The notes under the pieces were generated by a model. That model saw only the letters and a list, made by a program, of their open reading frames with translations. It was not told where the DNA came from and searched no databases. Source: an uncultured Treponema sp. (GTDB taxonomy: Bacteria; Spirochaetota; Spirochaetia; Treponematales; Treponemataceae). From it: a stretch of DNA of 34,702 bases. Positions 1-7,666 of the stretch are shown piece after piece (the first letter of the stretch is position 1; each line of letters opens with the position of its first letter). The position numbers and the translations under genes were made by a program. Where the stretch lies: the NCBI GenBank assembly GCA_934691925.1, contig CAKUTI010000022.1:1-34702 (forward strand), in the 5' to 3' direction.

Positions 1-1224
1 AAATTCTACACTGACGCTTTTATGGCGGACATCGACGCGCTTAATATCCGCCACCCGGACGTTATCTGCAAGGCGACCGAGCATATTTCCGATATGATTG
101 AGCTTATCAAGAAAATCGAGGCGAACGGACACACTTACACAGCGGGCGGAAATCTTTACTATGACATTTCAACTTATCCTGACTATGGAAAGCTCGCGAA
201 CTTGAACCTTGACGAGCTTAAAGCCGGAGCCGGAAGAAGAAAGGTTTCAATTATCGACGAGAACAAGCGGAATCCGGGCGACTTTGTGCTTTGGTTCACA
301 AAATCTAAATTTGAAAACCAGGCGATGACCTGGGAGTCTCCGTGGGGAAGAGGCTATCCTGGCTGGCATATCGAGTGCTCGGCGATGAGCATGAAATATC
401 TTGGAAAGCACATCGACATTCACACAGGCGGCGTTGACCACATTCCAGTCCACCACACAAACGAGATTGCGCAGTCGGAAGGAAGCTTCACGCCAGAAGA
501 AAGGGCTGAAGGTCCGTGGGTAAAATACTGGCTTCACAATGAATTTCTGGTAATCGAGGGCGGAAACAAGATGTCGAAGTCTTCGGGAAATTTCTTGCGC
601 CTGCAGTCGCTTCTTGACAAGGGATACGACGCGCTTGACTACAGATTTTTCCTTTTGGGCGGACACTACCGCAAGCAGATTTATTTTTCTTGGGACGCGA
701 TGGACGGAGCAAAAAACGGACGCGCGGCTTTGAACGCGAGAGTCGCAAAGCTGATTCAAAAAGCGAACAATGAAGAAAATCTCGCTCTTACAAAAGAAAA
801 CTTCGCCGAAAAACTTTCAAAAATTGATTCAGACGCGAAAGACAATATCACAAGATTTGAGGAAGGGCTTGAAAACGACCTGGCGACTCCAATCGCGCTT
901 TCCGCTCTTCAAAAAGAATCAAACGGAAAAGGAAGAAAGGCTTCGGACGCTCTCAGCAACATTTTCCAGATGGACAAAGTTCTCTCGCTCAAAGTGATTG
1001 AAAACGCGTTTGCCGAGCTTGAAAAGCAGACGGAAATCTCTTCAAAAGCAGATGACCACGCAGGCGACCCGGAAGCGGCGGAAATCACCACGCTTGTTGA
1101 GGAGCGTACAGCGGCAAAAAAAGCGAAGGATTTTTCAAAAGCCGACAAAATCAGAAACGACCTTTCCGCGCGCGGAATAACAATCATCGACACGCCGAAC
1201 GGAGCAGTCTGGAAAAGAAACTAA
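1..1224 (+). CDS. cysS: Cysteinyl-tRNA synthetase, 5'-truncated by the window edge
   Basis: This enzyme activates cysteine with ATP and charges tRNA-Cys in the cytoplasm. The frame is open from base 1, so the true start and the HIGH nucleotide-binding motif lie upstream of the window; the first in-window ATG (22) is internal. Visible motifs are GWHIEC at 361-378, which holds the Zn-ligand Cys, then GGVDH and HHTNE with the further zinc ligands, and the KMSKS loop at 568-582 in NKMSKSSGNF. The C-terminal stretch with KADKIRNDL and GAVWKRN matches the tRNA-binding end of the family. Roughly 407 residues are present, so only the N-terminal catalytic start is missing. The call rests on directly seen motifs and is firm. 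Confidence 0.97.
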   Translation, partial: KFYTDAFMADIDALNIRHPDVICKATEHISDMIELIKKIEANGHTYTAGGNLYYDISTYPDYGKLANLNLDELKAGAGRRKVSIIDENKRNPGDFVLWFTKSKFENQAMTWESPWGRGYPGWHIECSAMSMKYLGKHIDIHTGGVDHIPVHHTNEIAQSEGSFTPEERAEGPWVKYWLHNEFLVIEGGNKMSKSSGNFLRLQSLLDKGYDALDYRFFLLGGHYRKQIYFSWDAMDGAKNGRAALNARVAKLIQKANNEENLALTKENFAEKLSKIDSDAKDNITRFEEGLENDLATPIALSALQKESNGKGRKASDALSNIFQMDKVLSLKVIENAFAELEKQTEISSKADDHAGDPEAAEITTLVEERTAAKKAKDFSKADKIRNDLSARGITIIDTPNGAVWKRN

Positions 1225-1265
1225 AAAAAATGCATAAGGCGCGGACACGAAAAAAAACGAAGAAT

Positions 1266-1388
1266 GCGTTAGGGATTGGAATGGCGGCGAAGCCGTTCAA
1301 AAGCGGCGGTTGAGCTTGCCGAAATCCCGCTTTTGAATGAAGCGAAAGCGAAAACATGAAAAGCCCGACGGCGAAGCCGTAACGCCCC
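1266..1388. repeat. Dispersed intergenic element bounded by GCGTTA/TAACGC
   Basis: About 120 bp downstream of cysS begin with GCGTTAGGGATTGG and end with TAACGCCCC, so the outer six bases form an inverted repeat (1266-1271 with 1380-1385). Inside is a perfect 11-bp inverted repeat TTCAAAAGCGG / CCGCTTTTGAA and small GGC-gaa-GCC type hairpins. The opening word GCGTTAGGGAT recurs at 28651, which argues for a dispersed REP-like family and not a gene. Nothing protein-like was recognised inside it. Confidence 0.55.
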
Positions 1389-1445
1389 ATTTTTTTTACC
1401 ACGCACTGTTTTTAATTCTTATTACACCAAAAAAAATCAAAAATC

Positions 1446-1463
1446 TGCCGCACGGATGCGGCA
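1446..1463. repeat. Hairpin with CGGA loop (7-bp perfect stem)
   Basis: TGCCGCA-CGGA-TGCGGCA is a perfect palindrome with a 4-nt loop. On the plus strand it is followed by AAAAAA. Read on the minus strand it is followed by a T-rich run, so it could end minus-strand transcription, although no minus-strand gene lies here. It shares the CA(N)GGATG loop with other hairpins in this window. Confidence 0.6.
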
Positions 1464-1475
1464 AAAAAGCAAAGA

Positions 1476-1515
1476 GAGAATATTCTGTTTGCTTTCAAGT
1501 GAACAGAATATTCTC
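1476..1515. repeat. Perfect 14-bp inverted repeat upstream of the sigma gene
   Basis: GAGAATATTCTGTT (1476-1489) and AACAGAATATTCTC (1502-1515) are exact reverse complements around a 12-nt loop. The arms are AT-rich and no U-tract follows, so this is not a textbook terminator. It is immediately followed by a second long hairpin. Confidence 0.65.
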
Positions 1516-1558
1516 GTTAGAAATGAAATTACAAGGATGTAATTTCATTTCTTGTAAC
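1516..1558. repeat. Perfect 14-bp hairpin with AGGA loop, extended by a bulged 4-bp arm
   Basis: GAAATGAAATTACA (1520-1533), loop AGGA, TGTAATTTCATTTC (1538-1551). The flanking GTTA (1516-1519) can pair with TAAC (1555-1558) across a 3-nt bulge. TTTTTG follows, so a weak rho-independent terminator for cysS-side transcription is possible. An attenuator or protein site ahead of the sigma operon is the alternative. Confidence 0.6.
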
Positions 1559-1601
1559 TTTTTGTTATCTGAAAACTTTATATGCATGAGGAAGGATATT
1601 T

Positions 1602-2147
1602 ATGCCGGTAGTCAATGACAAAAATTATAATGCAGCAAATCCGGCTGACTTCAGGACGATTTATGACTCGACTTTTACGCTTCTTTACAGGGTTGCGTGG
1701 CGCGTCATAAATGACGAAGAAGCTGCTGAAGACCTTGTTCACGATTCGTATATAAAAGCCAGCGAAAAGCAGATGATTTTTCCAAGCCTGGAAGATGCGA
1801 AATTCTGGCTCATACGCGTCGTGAAAAATGCAAGTCTGAACTACGCGAAACGAAAAACACGCGAGGCAAAGGCTTATCACAAGGCGCTTTACGAAAGCAA
1901 AAAAACTTCTGAAAGCGCGGACACAAATCTTCTAAAAGAAGATGCTAAGCGAATCGCGCTTGAAGCACTGAATAAACTTCCGAAAAGTCTCCGCGAAGTG
2001 CTTATTCTGCGCGAATACGGCGACTTAAACTACAAAGAGATTGGAAAAGTGCTCGGAATCACCGAAGGAAACGTTAAGATCCGTATGTTCCGGGCGCGTG
2101 AACAGCTTGAAAAACTACTGGAGGCCGATGATGTCTACATCTCCTGA
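1602..2147 (+). CDS. ECF-type RNA polymerase sigma factor (sigma-70 family)
   Basis: This 181-residue protein is predicted to bind core RNA polymerase and direct it to a stress or envelope regulon. Residues about 21-85 look like sigma region 2, including the DEEAAEDLVHDSYIKA helix, and residues about 120-173 look like region 4 with LPKSLREVLILREYGDLNYK and a helix-turn-helix around EIGKVLGITEGNVKIRMFRA. Regions 1 and 3 are absent, which is the ECF layout. The ATG at 1602 has a good GAGGAAGG Shine-Dalgarno about 6 nt upstream. The gene overlaps the next one by 17 nt, and that one encodes a single-pass membrane protein, the usual sigma/anti-sigma pairing. Two long hairpins lie just upstream. 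The regulon cannot be told from sequence. Confidence 0.93.
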   Translation: MPVVNDKNYNAANPADFRTIYDSTFTLLYRVAWRVINDEEAAEDLVHDSYIKASEKQMIFPSLEDAKFWLIRVVKNASLNYAKRKTREAKAYHKALYESKKTSESADTNLLKEDAKRIALEALNKLPKSLREVLILREYGDLNYKEIGKVLGITEGNVKIRMFRAREQLEKLLEADDVYIS

Positions 2148-2931
2148 AAAAGATTTACATTCTGTTTACATTGACGGCGAAATGCCTGAAAATTTTGTTT
2201 CGCGTTATGAAGACGAAATTTCACGCGATGAAAATGCGAAAGCAGAGCTTGAAAAAATGCGTTCTCTCCATAATTTGTTTCAGGAAGACGCAAAATCAAA
2301 ATCTGTTGACAAAATTTTTGCAGACCAGAGCTTTGAGCGTCTAAAAACGAAGATGAGCTACAGCAAAACGCTGAAACTTGCAGAAAAAAAGCCTTCTTTT
2401 ATCACGCCGATTGCAAAATACACGGCAAGCTTTGCGGCAGCGGCGGCAGTTTTCGCTTTTGTCTTTATTCCAGTCTACAACCGGGATATTTCGCTTGCAA
2501 AAACAAGCGAGCTTGCAGCAATTGAAATCAAAAATTCAAACGAAATCGCGCCGATTTCAGAAAAGCAGGTCGTTATTGACGGCAATTTTAAGACGCAAAG
2601 CCTCTCTTCAAAACTTGCTTTGACATCACAAAGCAAGGCGGTTGCCACAGCGAAAACTGAAGCAAGCGGCAGCGAAAACTCAACCGAAAATAAAAAAGCG
2701 ATTTCGGATTCACAGGATTCGTTGAATTCAACAGAGCAAATCCAAAATCTTCAGTCTCAGCAAATCGAACAAAAAACGGTGCGGGCTTCGGCCTTGGTTT
2801 CTGGCGGAAACAGCGTGCAGAATTTCAATCTTCCGTCGGTAGACCCGTTCAGACCGAATTTTTCTTCATCTCAAATCAGAATATCTGTTCCAAAATTCGG
2901 AGAAATCGGCAATAATTTAGAGGAACGCTAA
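2131..2931 (+). CDS. Probable membrane-bound anti-sigma factor
   Basis: I place the start at ATG 2131 because GGAGG (2120-2124) lies 6 nt upstream; ATG 2128 is too close and more distal starts lie inside the sigma gene. The 266-residue product begins with a short acidic segment containing YIDGEMPENF, a motif type common at the N-terminus of RseA-like anti-sigma factors. A soluble helical region follows, then one hydrophobic segment (TASFAAAAAVFAFVFIPV, roughly residues 107-125). The C-terminal half is Ser/Gln/Asn-rich and probably periplasmic, without a recognised domain. No HxxxCxxC zinc motif is present. Overlap with the sigma gene implies translational coupling. The function is inferred from context plus topology. 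Confidence 0.75.
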   Translation: MSTSPEKDLHSVYIDGEMPENFVSRYEDEISRDENAKAELEKMRSLHNLFQEDAKSKSVDKIFADQSFERLKTKMSYSKTLKLAEKKPSFITPIAKYTASFAAAAAVFAFVFIPVYNRDISLAKTSELAAIEIKNSNEIAPISEKQVVIDGNFKTQSLSSKLALTSQSKAVATAKTEASGSENSTENKKAISDSQDSLNSTEQIQNLQSQQIEQKTVRASALVSGGNSVQNFNLPSVDPFRPNFSSSQIRISVPKFGEIGNNLEER

Positions 2932-2997
2932 AGCCAAGCGATTTTATCAAAATTGCCTTGAAATGTTCATCTAAATTATTTTTGCTGGAAGTCGGTT

Positions 2998-4719
2998 TTG
3001 AATCTCAAAAAATCAATTTCAATTCTCTTTAGAAAATATTCTTCTGTGCGGTTTGCAATTTTAGTTGTCTTGATTGCATCCGCGCTTTTTATAATCTCTT
3101 TTGCGACAGTAAAAGCCCACAAAACGCCTTTCATTCAGATTGCAGTTCCGGCAGTCGGCTCTCCGGGCGACACAATGATAATAAAAGGAAGCAATTTCGG
3201 AGACAGACGCGGAACGAGCTTCGTTGAAATCGGCGGAAGCAGAGTTACGGCTTCGGGCTATCTTTCTTGGAGTGACAGCGAAATCCGGCTTGTGATTCCG
3301 TCAAATGTTCAGGACGGGCTTTTAATCGTCAAAACGTCGGCAGGAAAATCAAAACCGAGCTTTTTTGCGAATGAGACGGAAATTCCTGTGACAGTCAAGG
3401 AAAAACCGAATTCGATTCAGACAGTAATCTCTTCGATTGAGCCTTCAACTTGCGGATACGGAACGCTTGTTTCAATTAAAGGCGCGAATTTTGGAAATAC
3501 GAGAGGAAAAAGCCAAGTTGTTTTTTCGGCAAACAGAGACGACGCGAAATTCAAGCAGCAGTCGGCAGGCGACAAAACCGGCGAGCTTGAAACGGAATTC
3601 ATCGCGGCAAATCCAGCCGATTTTGACTATGAATACTGGAGCGATTCTGAAATTCGTGTAAGAGTTCCAGACGGAGCGGCTTCTGGGCAAGTTTTCATCA
3701 AAACTGGAAACGGAAACAGCAACGGCTGCGAGATAAAGCTTTCAGTTTCGCCAGAACAGAAAAAATTCAGCAGCAGAAAAACTTATCTCATTGAAGTCTA
3801 CGCGGACATTGAAAACGCGGACTCAAAAAACAGCACAAATATAACGCTTAGAATGCCGCGCCCTGAAACAAGCGCGTCTCAGCCTTTGGCGGAAATGACG
3901 GAATGTTCGCCAACGCCAGTTCTTGAGGATTTCAAAAAAACGGTTGTCTACAGATTCGAGCTTAGCAAGTCGTCCGGCAGAAATTCGCAGAGCAAGCGGC
4001 GTTACAAGCAGAATTACATAATCTCGTCTTACGCTGTGAACACGAATATAAATCCAAAATCTGTGAAATCTTACGACAAAGAAAGAACGCTTTATAAAAC
4101 TTTCACCTCGCAAGACACGCTGATTCAATGCAAAAACGAAGACATAATCTCGCTTGCGCAAAAAATCACTGGAAAAGAAAAAAATCCGCTTTTAAAGGCG
4201 AGAATGATTTTCGATTATCTCCTTGAAAATTACAAATTGCTTGAAAATCTACGAAAATCTGACGCGTCCGCGCTCGACCTATTGAAAGACAAAAAAGGCG
4301 ACACTTACGATTTTGCGGTTTTCTACACTGCTCTTTTGCGGGCAGCTGAAATTCCTGCAGTTACGATGAGCGGAATTCTCGTTGATTTTGACTTGCAGGC
4401 GAAAAATCACTGGTGGACTGAATTTTATCTTGAAGGATTCGGCTGGATTCCTGCTGATGTCGCGCTTGCAATGGGAATGAGCTACAAATCTTTCAGGTCG
4501 GTGCAGAACGCGAAGGAATTTTACTTTGGAAATCTTGACGGGCAGCACATCGCGTTCTCCCGCGGCTGGAACGAGCTAAAAAGAACGATTTCCGACAGCA
4601 GCAAAATCGTTTATCGGCCGAAAACTTACGCGCTCCAGTCGATTTGGGAAGAATCAAGCGAGGGAAAAGTGAACTACAGCTCGCTTTGGAACAATCCTGT
4701 CGTTCTTGGAATCTACTAA
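2998..4719 (+). CDS. Secreted/anchored protein with two IPT/TIG domains and a transglutaminase-like domain lacking the catalytic Cys
   Basis: This 573-residue protein is predicted to act outside the inner membrane. The start is TTG 2998 with GGAAG about 6 nt upstream; no better ATG is near. Residues about 16-38 form a membrane or signal segment. Two TIG/IPT immunoglobulin-like domains follow, recognisable by IKGSNFGDRRG and SIKGANFGNTRG and the repeated SWSDSEIRL / YWSDSEIRV. The C-terminal third has a transglutaminase-core pattern: KKGDTYDFAVFYTALLRAAE, then NHWWTEFYLEGFGWIPADVA. His471 and Asp487 are in place, but the position of the nucleophilic Cys is Thr436. It follows the sigma/anti-sigma pair by 66 nt and probably belongs to that operon. 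It is likely a binding or scaffold protein and not an active transglutaminase. Confidence 0.8.
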   Translation: MNLKKSISILFRKYSSVRFAILVVLIASALFIISFATVKAHKTPFIQIAVPAVGSPGDTMIIKGSNFGDRRGTSFVEIGGSRVTASGYLSWSDSEIRLVIPSNVQDGLLIVKTSAGKSKPSFFANETEIPVTVKEKPNSIQTVISSIEPSTCGYGTLVSIKGANFGNTRGKSQVVFSANRDDAKFKQQSAGDKTGELETEFIAANPADFDYEYWSDSEIRVRVPDGAASGQVFIKTGNGNSNGCEIKLSVSPEQKKFSSRKTYLIEVYADIENADSKNSTNITLRMPRPETSASQPLAEMTECSPTPVLEDFKKTVVYRFELSKSSGRNSQSKRRYKQNYIISSYAVNTNINPKSVKSYDKERTLYKTFTSQDTLIQCKNEDIISLAQKITGKEKNPLLKARMIFDYLLENYKLLENLRKSDASALDLLKDKKGDTYDFAVFYTALLRAAEIPAVTMSGILVDFDLQAKNHWWTEFYLEGFGWIPADVALAMGMSYKSFRSVQNAKEFYFGNLDGQHIAFSRGWNELKRTISDSSKIVYRPKTYALQSIWEESSEGKVNYSSLWNNPVVLGIY

Positions 4720-4790
4720 ATTGAAAATTTGCAAGGCGGTTTCAAAAAAATAAAAGCAAAAAATTTTTGATGAATAATTAGGAGGAAAAA

Positions 4791-5489
4791 ATGTCTGTAA
4801 AAGTTCTTTCGGTTGGAGGCTCGATTGTAGCTCCAGAAGGTCCGGATGTTGAATTTGTGAAAAAATTCGTCTCGATGATTTGCGATTATCTTTCAAAAAA
4901 TCCTGATGAAAAACTGATTTTCGTTGTTGGCGGCGGCGGACCTGCAAGAATTTATCAGAAAGCGTTCAGAGATGTGGCGGGCATTTCGCCAGATTCAGGA
5001 ACTGACGCTGCCGACTGGATTGGAATCATGGCGACACGGCTCAACGCTCAGTTTGTAAAGGCAAGTTTCGGAGACTTGTGCAAGGAAGCCGTCGTCACAG
5101 ACCCGACCGCGGCAAAAGATTTCACTGGAAAAATTCTTCTCGCGGCAGGCTGGAAGCCTGGATTCTCAACGGACAATGACGCTGTTCTCTTGGCAGAAAA
5201 ATTCGGTGCGGACACGGTTGTGAATTTGAGCAACATCGAAAAAGTCTACACAGACGACCCGAGAAAAAATCCTGACGCAAAGCCAATAGACGAGATTTCA
5301 TGGGCAGATTTCAGAAAAATTGTCGGAGACGAATGGACTCCGGGAAAAAACTGTCCGTTTGATCCGATTGCCTCAAAAAAAGCTCAGGAAATGGGATTGA
5401 AAGTAATTTGCGCCGGCGGAAAAAATCTTGATAACATTAAAGCTATTCTCGAGGGCAAAAATTACATCGGAACAACGATTTTCAATTAA
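4791..5489 (+). CDS. pyrH: UMP kinase, archaeal/spirochaete-type PyrH
   Basis: It phosphorylates UMP to UDP with ATP in pyrimidine nucleotide synthesis. The 232-residue protein has the amino-acid-kinase fold: KVLSVGGSIVAP at the N-terminus, FVVGGGGPARIYQ at about residues 44-56, TDAADWIGIMATRLNAQ, and the nucleotide-binding VNLSNIEKVYTDDPRKNPDA segment. The wording GGSIVAP and the absence of the typical bacterial N-terminal segment fit the archaeal-type UMP kinase subfamily that spirochaetes are known to share. AGGAGG lies 6 nt before the ATG, so the start is secure. A strong terminator follows at 5511-5550, making it the last gene of its transcript. Confidence 0.9.
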   Translation: MSVKVLSVGGSIVAPEGPDVEFVKKFVSMICDYLSKNPDEKLIFVVGGGGPARIYQKAFRDVAGISPDSGTDAADWIGIMATRLNAQFVKASFGDLCKEAVVTDPTAAKDFTGKILLAAGWKPGFSTDNDAVLLAEKFGADTVVNLSNIEKVYTDDPRKNPDAKPIDEISWADFRKIVGDEWTPGKNCPFDPIASKKAQEMGLKVICAGGKNLDNIKAILEGKNYIGTTIFN

Positions 5490-5510
5490 ATATTTATAGA
5501 AGAAAAAAAC

Positions 5511-5550
5511 GGGCTTGCAGACAAAATCTCTTGTCAGCAAGCCCATTTTA
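5511..5550 (+). terminator. Rho-independent terminator after pyrH
   Basis: GGGCTTGC (5511-5518) pairs with GCAAGCCC (5537-5544), with an inner GACAA/TTGTC pairing and an AATCTC loop, followed by ATTTTA. It sits about 20 nt after the pyrH stop. Confidence 0.85.
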
Positions 5551-5580
5551 ATAAAGTCGTCCAAAAATAAAAAAAGCCAT

Positions 5581-5652
5581 TTCCGAATTTGTTTCGGAAT
5601 CTAAATCTTACTTAAATGCTGAAAACAACTCGAACTCAGACGTGTTCGAGTT
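5581..5652. repeat. Two intergenic palindromes between convergent pyrH and the glucosaminidase gene
   Basis: TTCCGAA-ttgt-like loop-TTCGGAA occupies 5581-5599. AACTCGAAC (5627-5635) pairs perfectly with GTTCGAGTT (5644-5652) around an 8-nt loop. Neither is followed by a strong T-run on the plus strand. They lie downstream of the minus-strand gene and may help end its transcript, but their style matches the other unexplained intergenic hairpins of this window. Confidence 0.5.
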
Positions 5653-5690
5653 CAAAACAACGTCGCTTTTCAGGCGGCAAAAATCTTTTC

Positions 5691-6392
5691 CTAAAACTTT
5701 TCCAGCTCGTAAAGCAAATTGTCTAACTTTGCGCCGTATTCCTTGTCTGCCGCCCAGTTTCCAGCCAAATCAAATACAGTTTTCGCGTTTTTAGCCTTGT
5801 GCGGCCAGCTGTAGCGAGGGTCAACAAGCGGATTGCGCAAGCCCACATCGGCAGGAGTCGCGTAAGCCTGCAAATGCTGAATGTGAGCGCGGATTCCTGT
5901 CTTAACATCTGGAAAAACCTCTCCGGGATTTTCAGGACCGATTGCACCGAGTCCGCAAAAATTGTTCATTTCAGGTGTGACGAGATTTCCGAATTTCAAA
6001 AATCCGGTTTCAAGGCACATCTGGACAAATGCCGCGTCAGAATTGATATTTTCCATCTCGCTTTCAGAAATATAAATCGAAGCCATCTCAGTTATTTTTT
6101 TCTTGCTGTAATTTGGATTGTGCGAAAGAAAAAAAGCGACAAGCTGATTCTCGTTTTTTATTCCGTTTCCTAAAAGCTCGCGCGAGCATTTTTTTTCGGC
6201 GCGCGTTGAAACGCAGGAAGAAAATTCAAAAAGCAAAAAAGCGAAAAAAATCGCCGTAATCAAAAGAATCAGGAAATTTGAAATCCGTTTTTCAATCTTG
6301 AAACTCTTGAATCTTTCAAGGTTCCCGAATCTTTCAATGTTGTCCTGTTTTTTTAAAATCGGCTGAAAATCTGTGGAAAAATTTTTGTTCAT
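5691..6392 (-). CDS. Membrane-anchored glucosaminidase-domain protein (peptidoglycan hydrolase)
   Basis: The product is predicted to cleave the glycan strands of peptidoglycan from an envelope-anchored position. Residues about 1-38 are charged, then a long hydrophobic segment (NFLILLITAIFFAFLLFEF) ends at SSC, which may be a loose spirochaetal lipobox. From about residue 115 the sequence matches the glucosaminidase (GH73-like) pattern: AAFVQMCLETGFLKFGNLV contains the expected catalytic Glu, and NNFCGLGAIG and PGEVFPDVKTGIRAHIQHLQ follow as in the family. The 233-residue start is uncertain, since a start closer to the hydrophobic segment would give a conventional signal peptide. A GATAAT box lies 5 nt before the ATG and no Shine-Dalgarno is seen. 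It is divergent from radC. Confidence 0.8.
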   Translation of the reverse strand: MNKNFSTDFQPILKKQDNIERFGNLERFKSFKIEKRISNFLILLITAIFFAFLLFEFSSCVSTRAEKKCSRELLGNGIKNENQLVAFFLSHNPNYSKKKITEMASIYISESEMENINSDAAFVQMCLETGFLKFGNLVTPEMNNFCGLGAIGPENPGEVFPDVKTGIRAHIQHLQAYATPADVGLRNPLVDPRYSWPHKAKNAKTVFDLAGNWAADKEYGAKLDNLLYELEKF

Positions 6393-6507
6393 AATAAATT
6401 ATCGGAAAAAAACGATTTTTTTTGAAATTTCATCAAAAAATCTGCCTAAAATGATTTTTTTTTGCACATATATAAACATATATATCAAAGAATTTTTGAG
6501 GAATTTT

Positions 6508-7182
6508 ATGTACAAACAAAAAATCGAAATCAGGGAGCTTACTCTTGAGCACGGCTTGTCGTATCCGAGCGACGAGGAGCTTATAATGCTGCTTCTGGGG
6601 CACGGAACAAGCAAAACGCCGGTCGAGCAGCTTTCGGTAAAGGCACTTGAAGTTCTGATGAGGTCGAATTATGACAATCTGATTGAAAATCTCACAAAAA
6701 TCGACGGCGTTGGAAAAACAAAGGCTCTGGCGATTGCCGCTGCGCTGGAGCTTGGGCGAAGGCAAAACCGAAATCCGCAGGGCGCGCTTTCAGAGCCGAG
6801 AGATGTGATTCCGTACATTCAAAACTACGCAATTCAGCCAACCGAGCATTTTATTTGCGTTACGCTGAACGGAGCGAGGGAAATTCTTTCAATCAGAGTT
6901 ATTTGCGCAGGAAGCGGAAACATGGCGGTCATGCGGACAAGCGAAGTTTTTGCGGAAGCAGTAAAGGAACGCGCTTCGGCAATGATTTTGAGCCACAATC
7001 ATCCTGGAGGAAATCCGAATCCGTCAGACGAAGACATTGAGACAACGAAAAAGCTTTACGCGGCGGCGCAAATTTTGGGAATCGCGCTTTTAGACCACAT
7101 AATCATAACGCGTAACGCTTATTACAGTTTTCTTGAGCACAGATGGTTTGAGAAATTTGACAGCGAATTGAATTCAAGATAA
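6508..7182 (+). CDS. radC: RadC family JAMM-motif protein
   Basis: RadC-family proteins were long linked to DNA repair, but their biochemical role is unsettled. The start at ATG 6508 is chosen because TTGAGGA lies just upstream and the 224-residue product then has the usual family length; the frame is open further upstream but encodes an implausible AT-rich leader. A helix-hairpin-helix-like segment (KIDGVGKTKALAIAAALELG) lies near residues 68-90. The metal-binding JAMM motif is complete: SHNHPGGNPNPSDED, with His163, His165 and Asp176. RELTLEHG-type residues at the N-terminus also match. The PEGA gene follows after 9 nt, so the two are probably cotranscribed. Confidence 0.92.
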   Translation: MYKQKIEIRELTLEHGLSYPSDEELIMLLLGHGTSKTPVEQLSVKALEVLMRSNYDNLIENLTKIDGVGKTKALAIAAALELGRRQNRNPQGALSEPRDVIPYIQNYAIQPTEHFICVTLNGAREILSIRVICAGSGNMAVMRTSEVFAEAVKERASAMILSHNHPGGNPNPSDEDIETTKKLYAAAQILGIALLDHIIITRNAYYSFLEHRWFEKFDSELNSR

Positions 7183-7191
7183 TTTTTCTGT

Positions 7192-7512
7192 ATGAAAGCG
7201 AAAACGTTTTTCAGACTTTTTATGATTATTTTTCTGTTTTGTGCGGTTCAGACGGCATTTTGCGAGGAACTTTTGAGCGAGCAGACTTCGCAGATTGAAG
7301 AAAACAAAACGGAAATCACAATCAGGTGCAGCGTTCCGGGCGTTTACGTTTTTTTGAACGGCGAACTTCAAGGAAAAGCCGAGCTAACAATAAGGAATCT
7401 TCGGGAAGGAATTTACAATCTGAAACTTGAAAAAAAAGGATTTGAAACGCAATTTTTTGAAATCGAAGTGAAAAAATCTTTAAGCCAGACTTTTTACGTT
7501 GAAATGAAATGA
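7192..7512 (+). CDS. Small secreted PEGA-domain protein
   Basis: The 106-residue product has a clear signal peptide (FFRLFMIIFLFCAVQTAFCEE). One PEGA-type beta domain follows: ITIRCSVPGVYVFLNGELQG, then LREGIYNLKLEKKGFETQ. PEGA domains are small extracytoplasmic modules often found attached to surface or signalling proteins; here it stands almost alone. No obvious Shine-Dalgarno precedes the ATG and radC ends only 9 nt upstream, so translation may depend on coupling. Downstream, CAGCAG/CTGCTG (7591-7616) with a 14-nt loop and a short T-run could be a weak terminator. The exact role is unknown. Confidence 0.78.
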   Translation: MKAKTFFRLFMIIFLFCAVQTAFCEELLSEQTSQIEENKTEITIRCSVPGVYVFLNGELQGKAELTIRNLREGIYNLKLEKKGFETQFFEIEVKKSLSQTFYVEMK

Positions 7513-7631
7513 AAAAATGAAAAAATAAAGAGAAGCGAATAAAAGATTAAGTGAAGCAAGCCGCAAAGCTATCAGAAACAAACACAAACACAGCAGTTTT
7601 TTATAATTTTCTGCTGATTTTTCAGCGAATC

Positions 7632-7660
7632 TTTATACGGCGAAAAAAATTCTTTATAAT
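7632..7660 (+). promoter_or_regulatory. Promoter of the HtrA-type protease gene, probably leaderless
   Basis: A perfect TATAAT (7655-7660) lies only 6 nt before ATG 7667, with a weak TTTATA 17 nt upstream (7632-7637). Transcription would start at or next to the A of the start codon, and no Shine-Dalgarno is present. Confidence 0.6.
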
Positions 7661-7666
7661 TGGCGT

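Noticed and set aside
247..759. Minus-strand 170-codon open frame inside cysS
   Set aside because: It lies entirely antisense to strongly conserved cysS motifs and its translation shows no domain.
1337..1618. Plus-strand 93-codon open frame in the cysS-sigma spacer
   Set aside because: It runs through the dispersed repeat and three hairpins and overlaps the sigma start. The product has no protein-like features.
6373..6507. Upstream extension of radC to an ATG at 6373
   Set aside because: The extra 45 residues are AT-rich, overlap the divergent gene start, and the ATG at 6508 has the Shine-Dalgarno and gives the normal family length.
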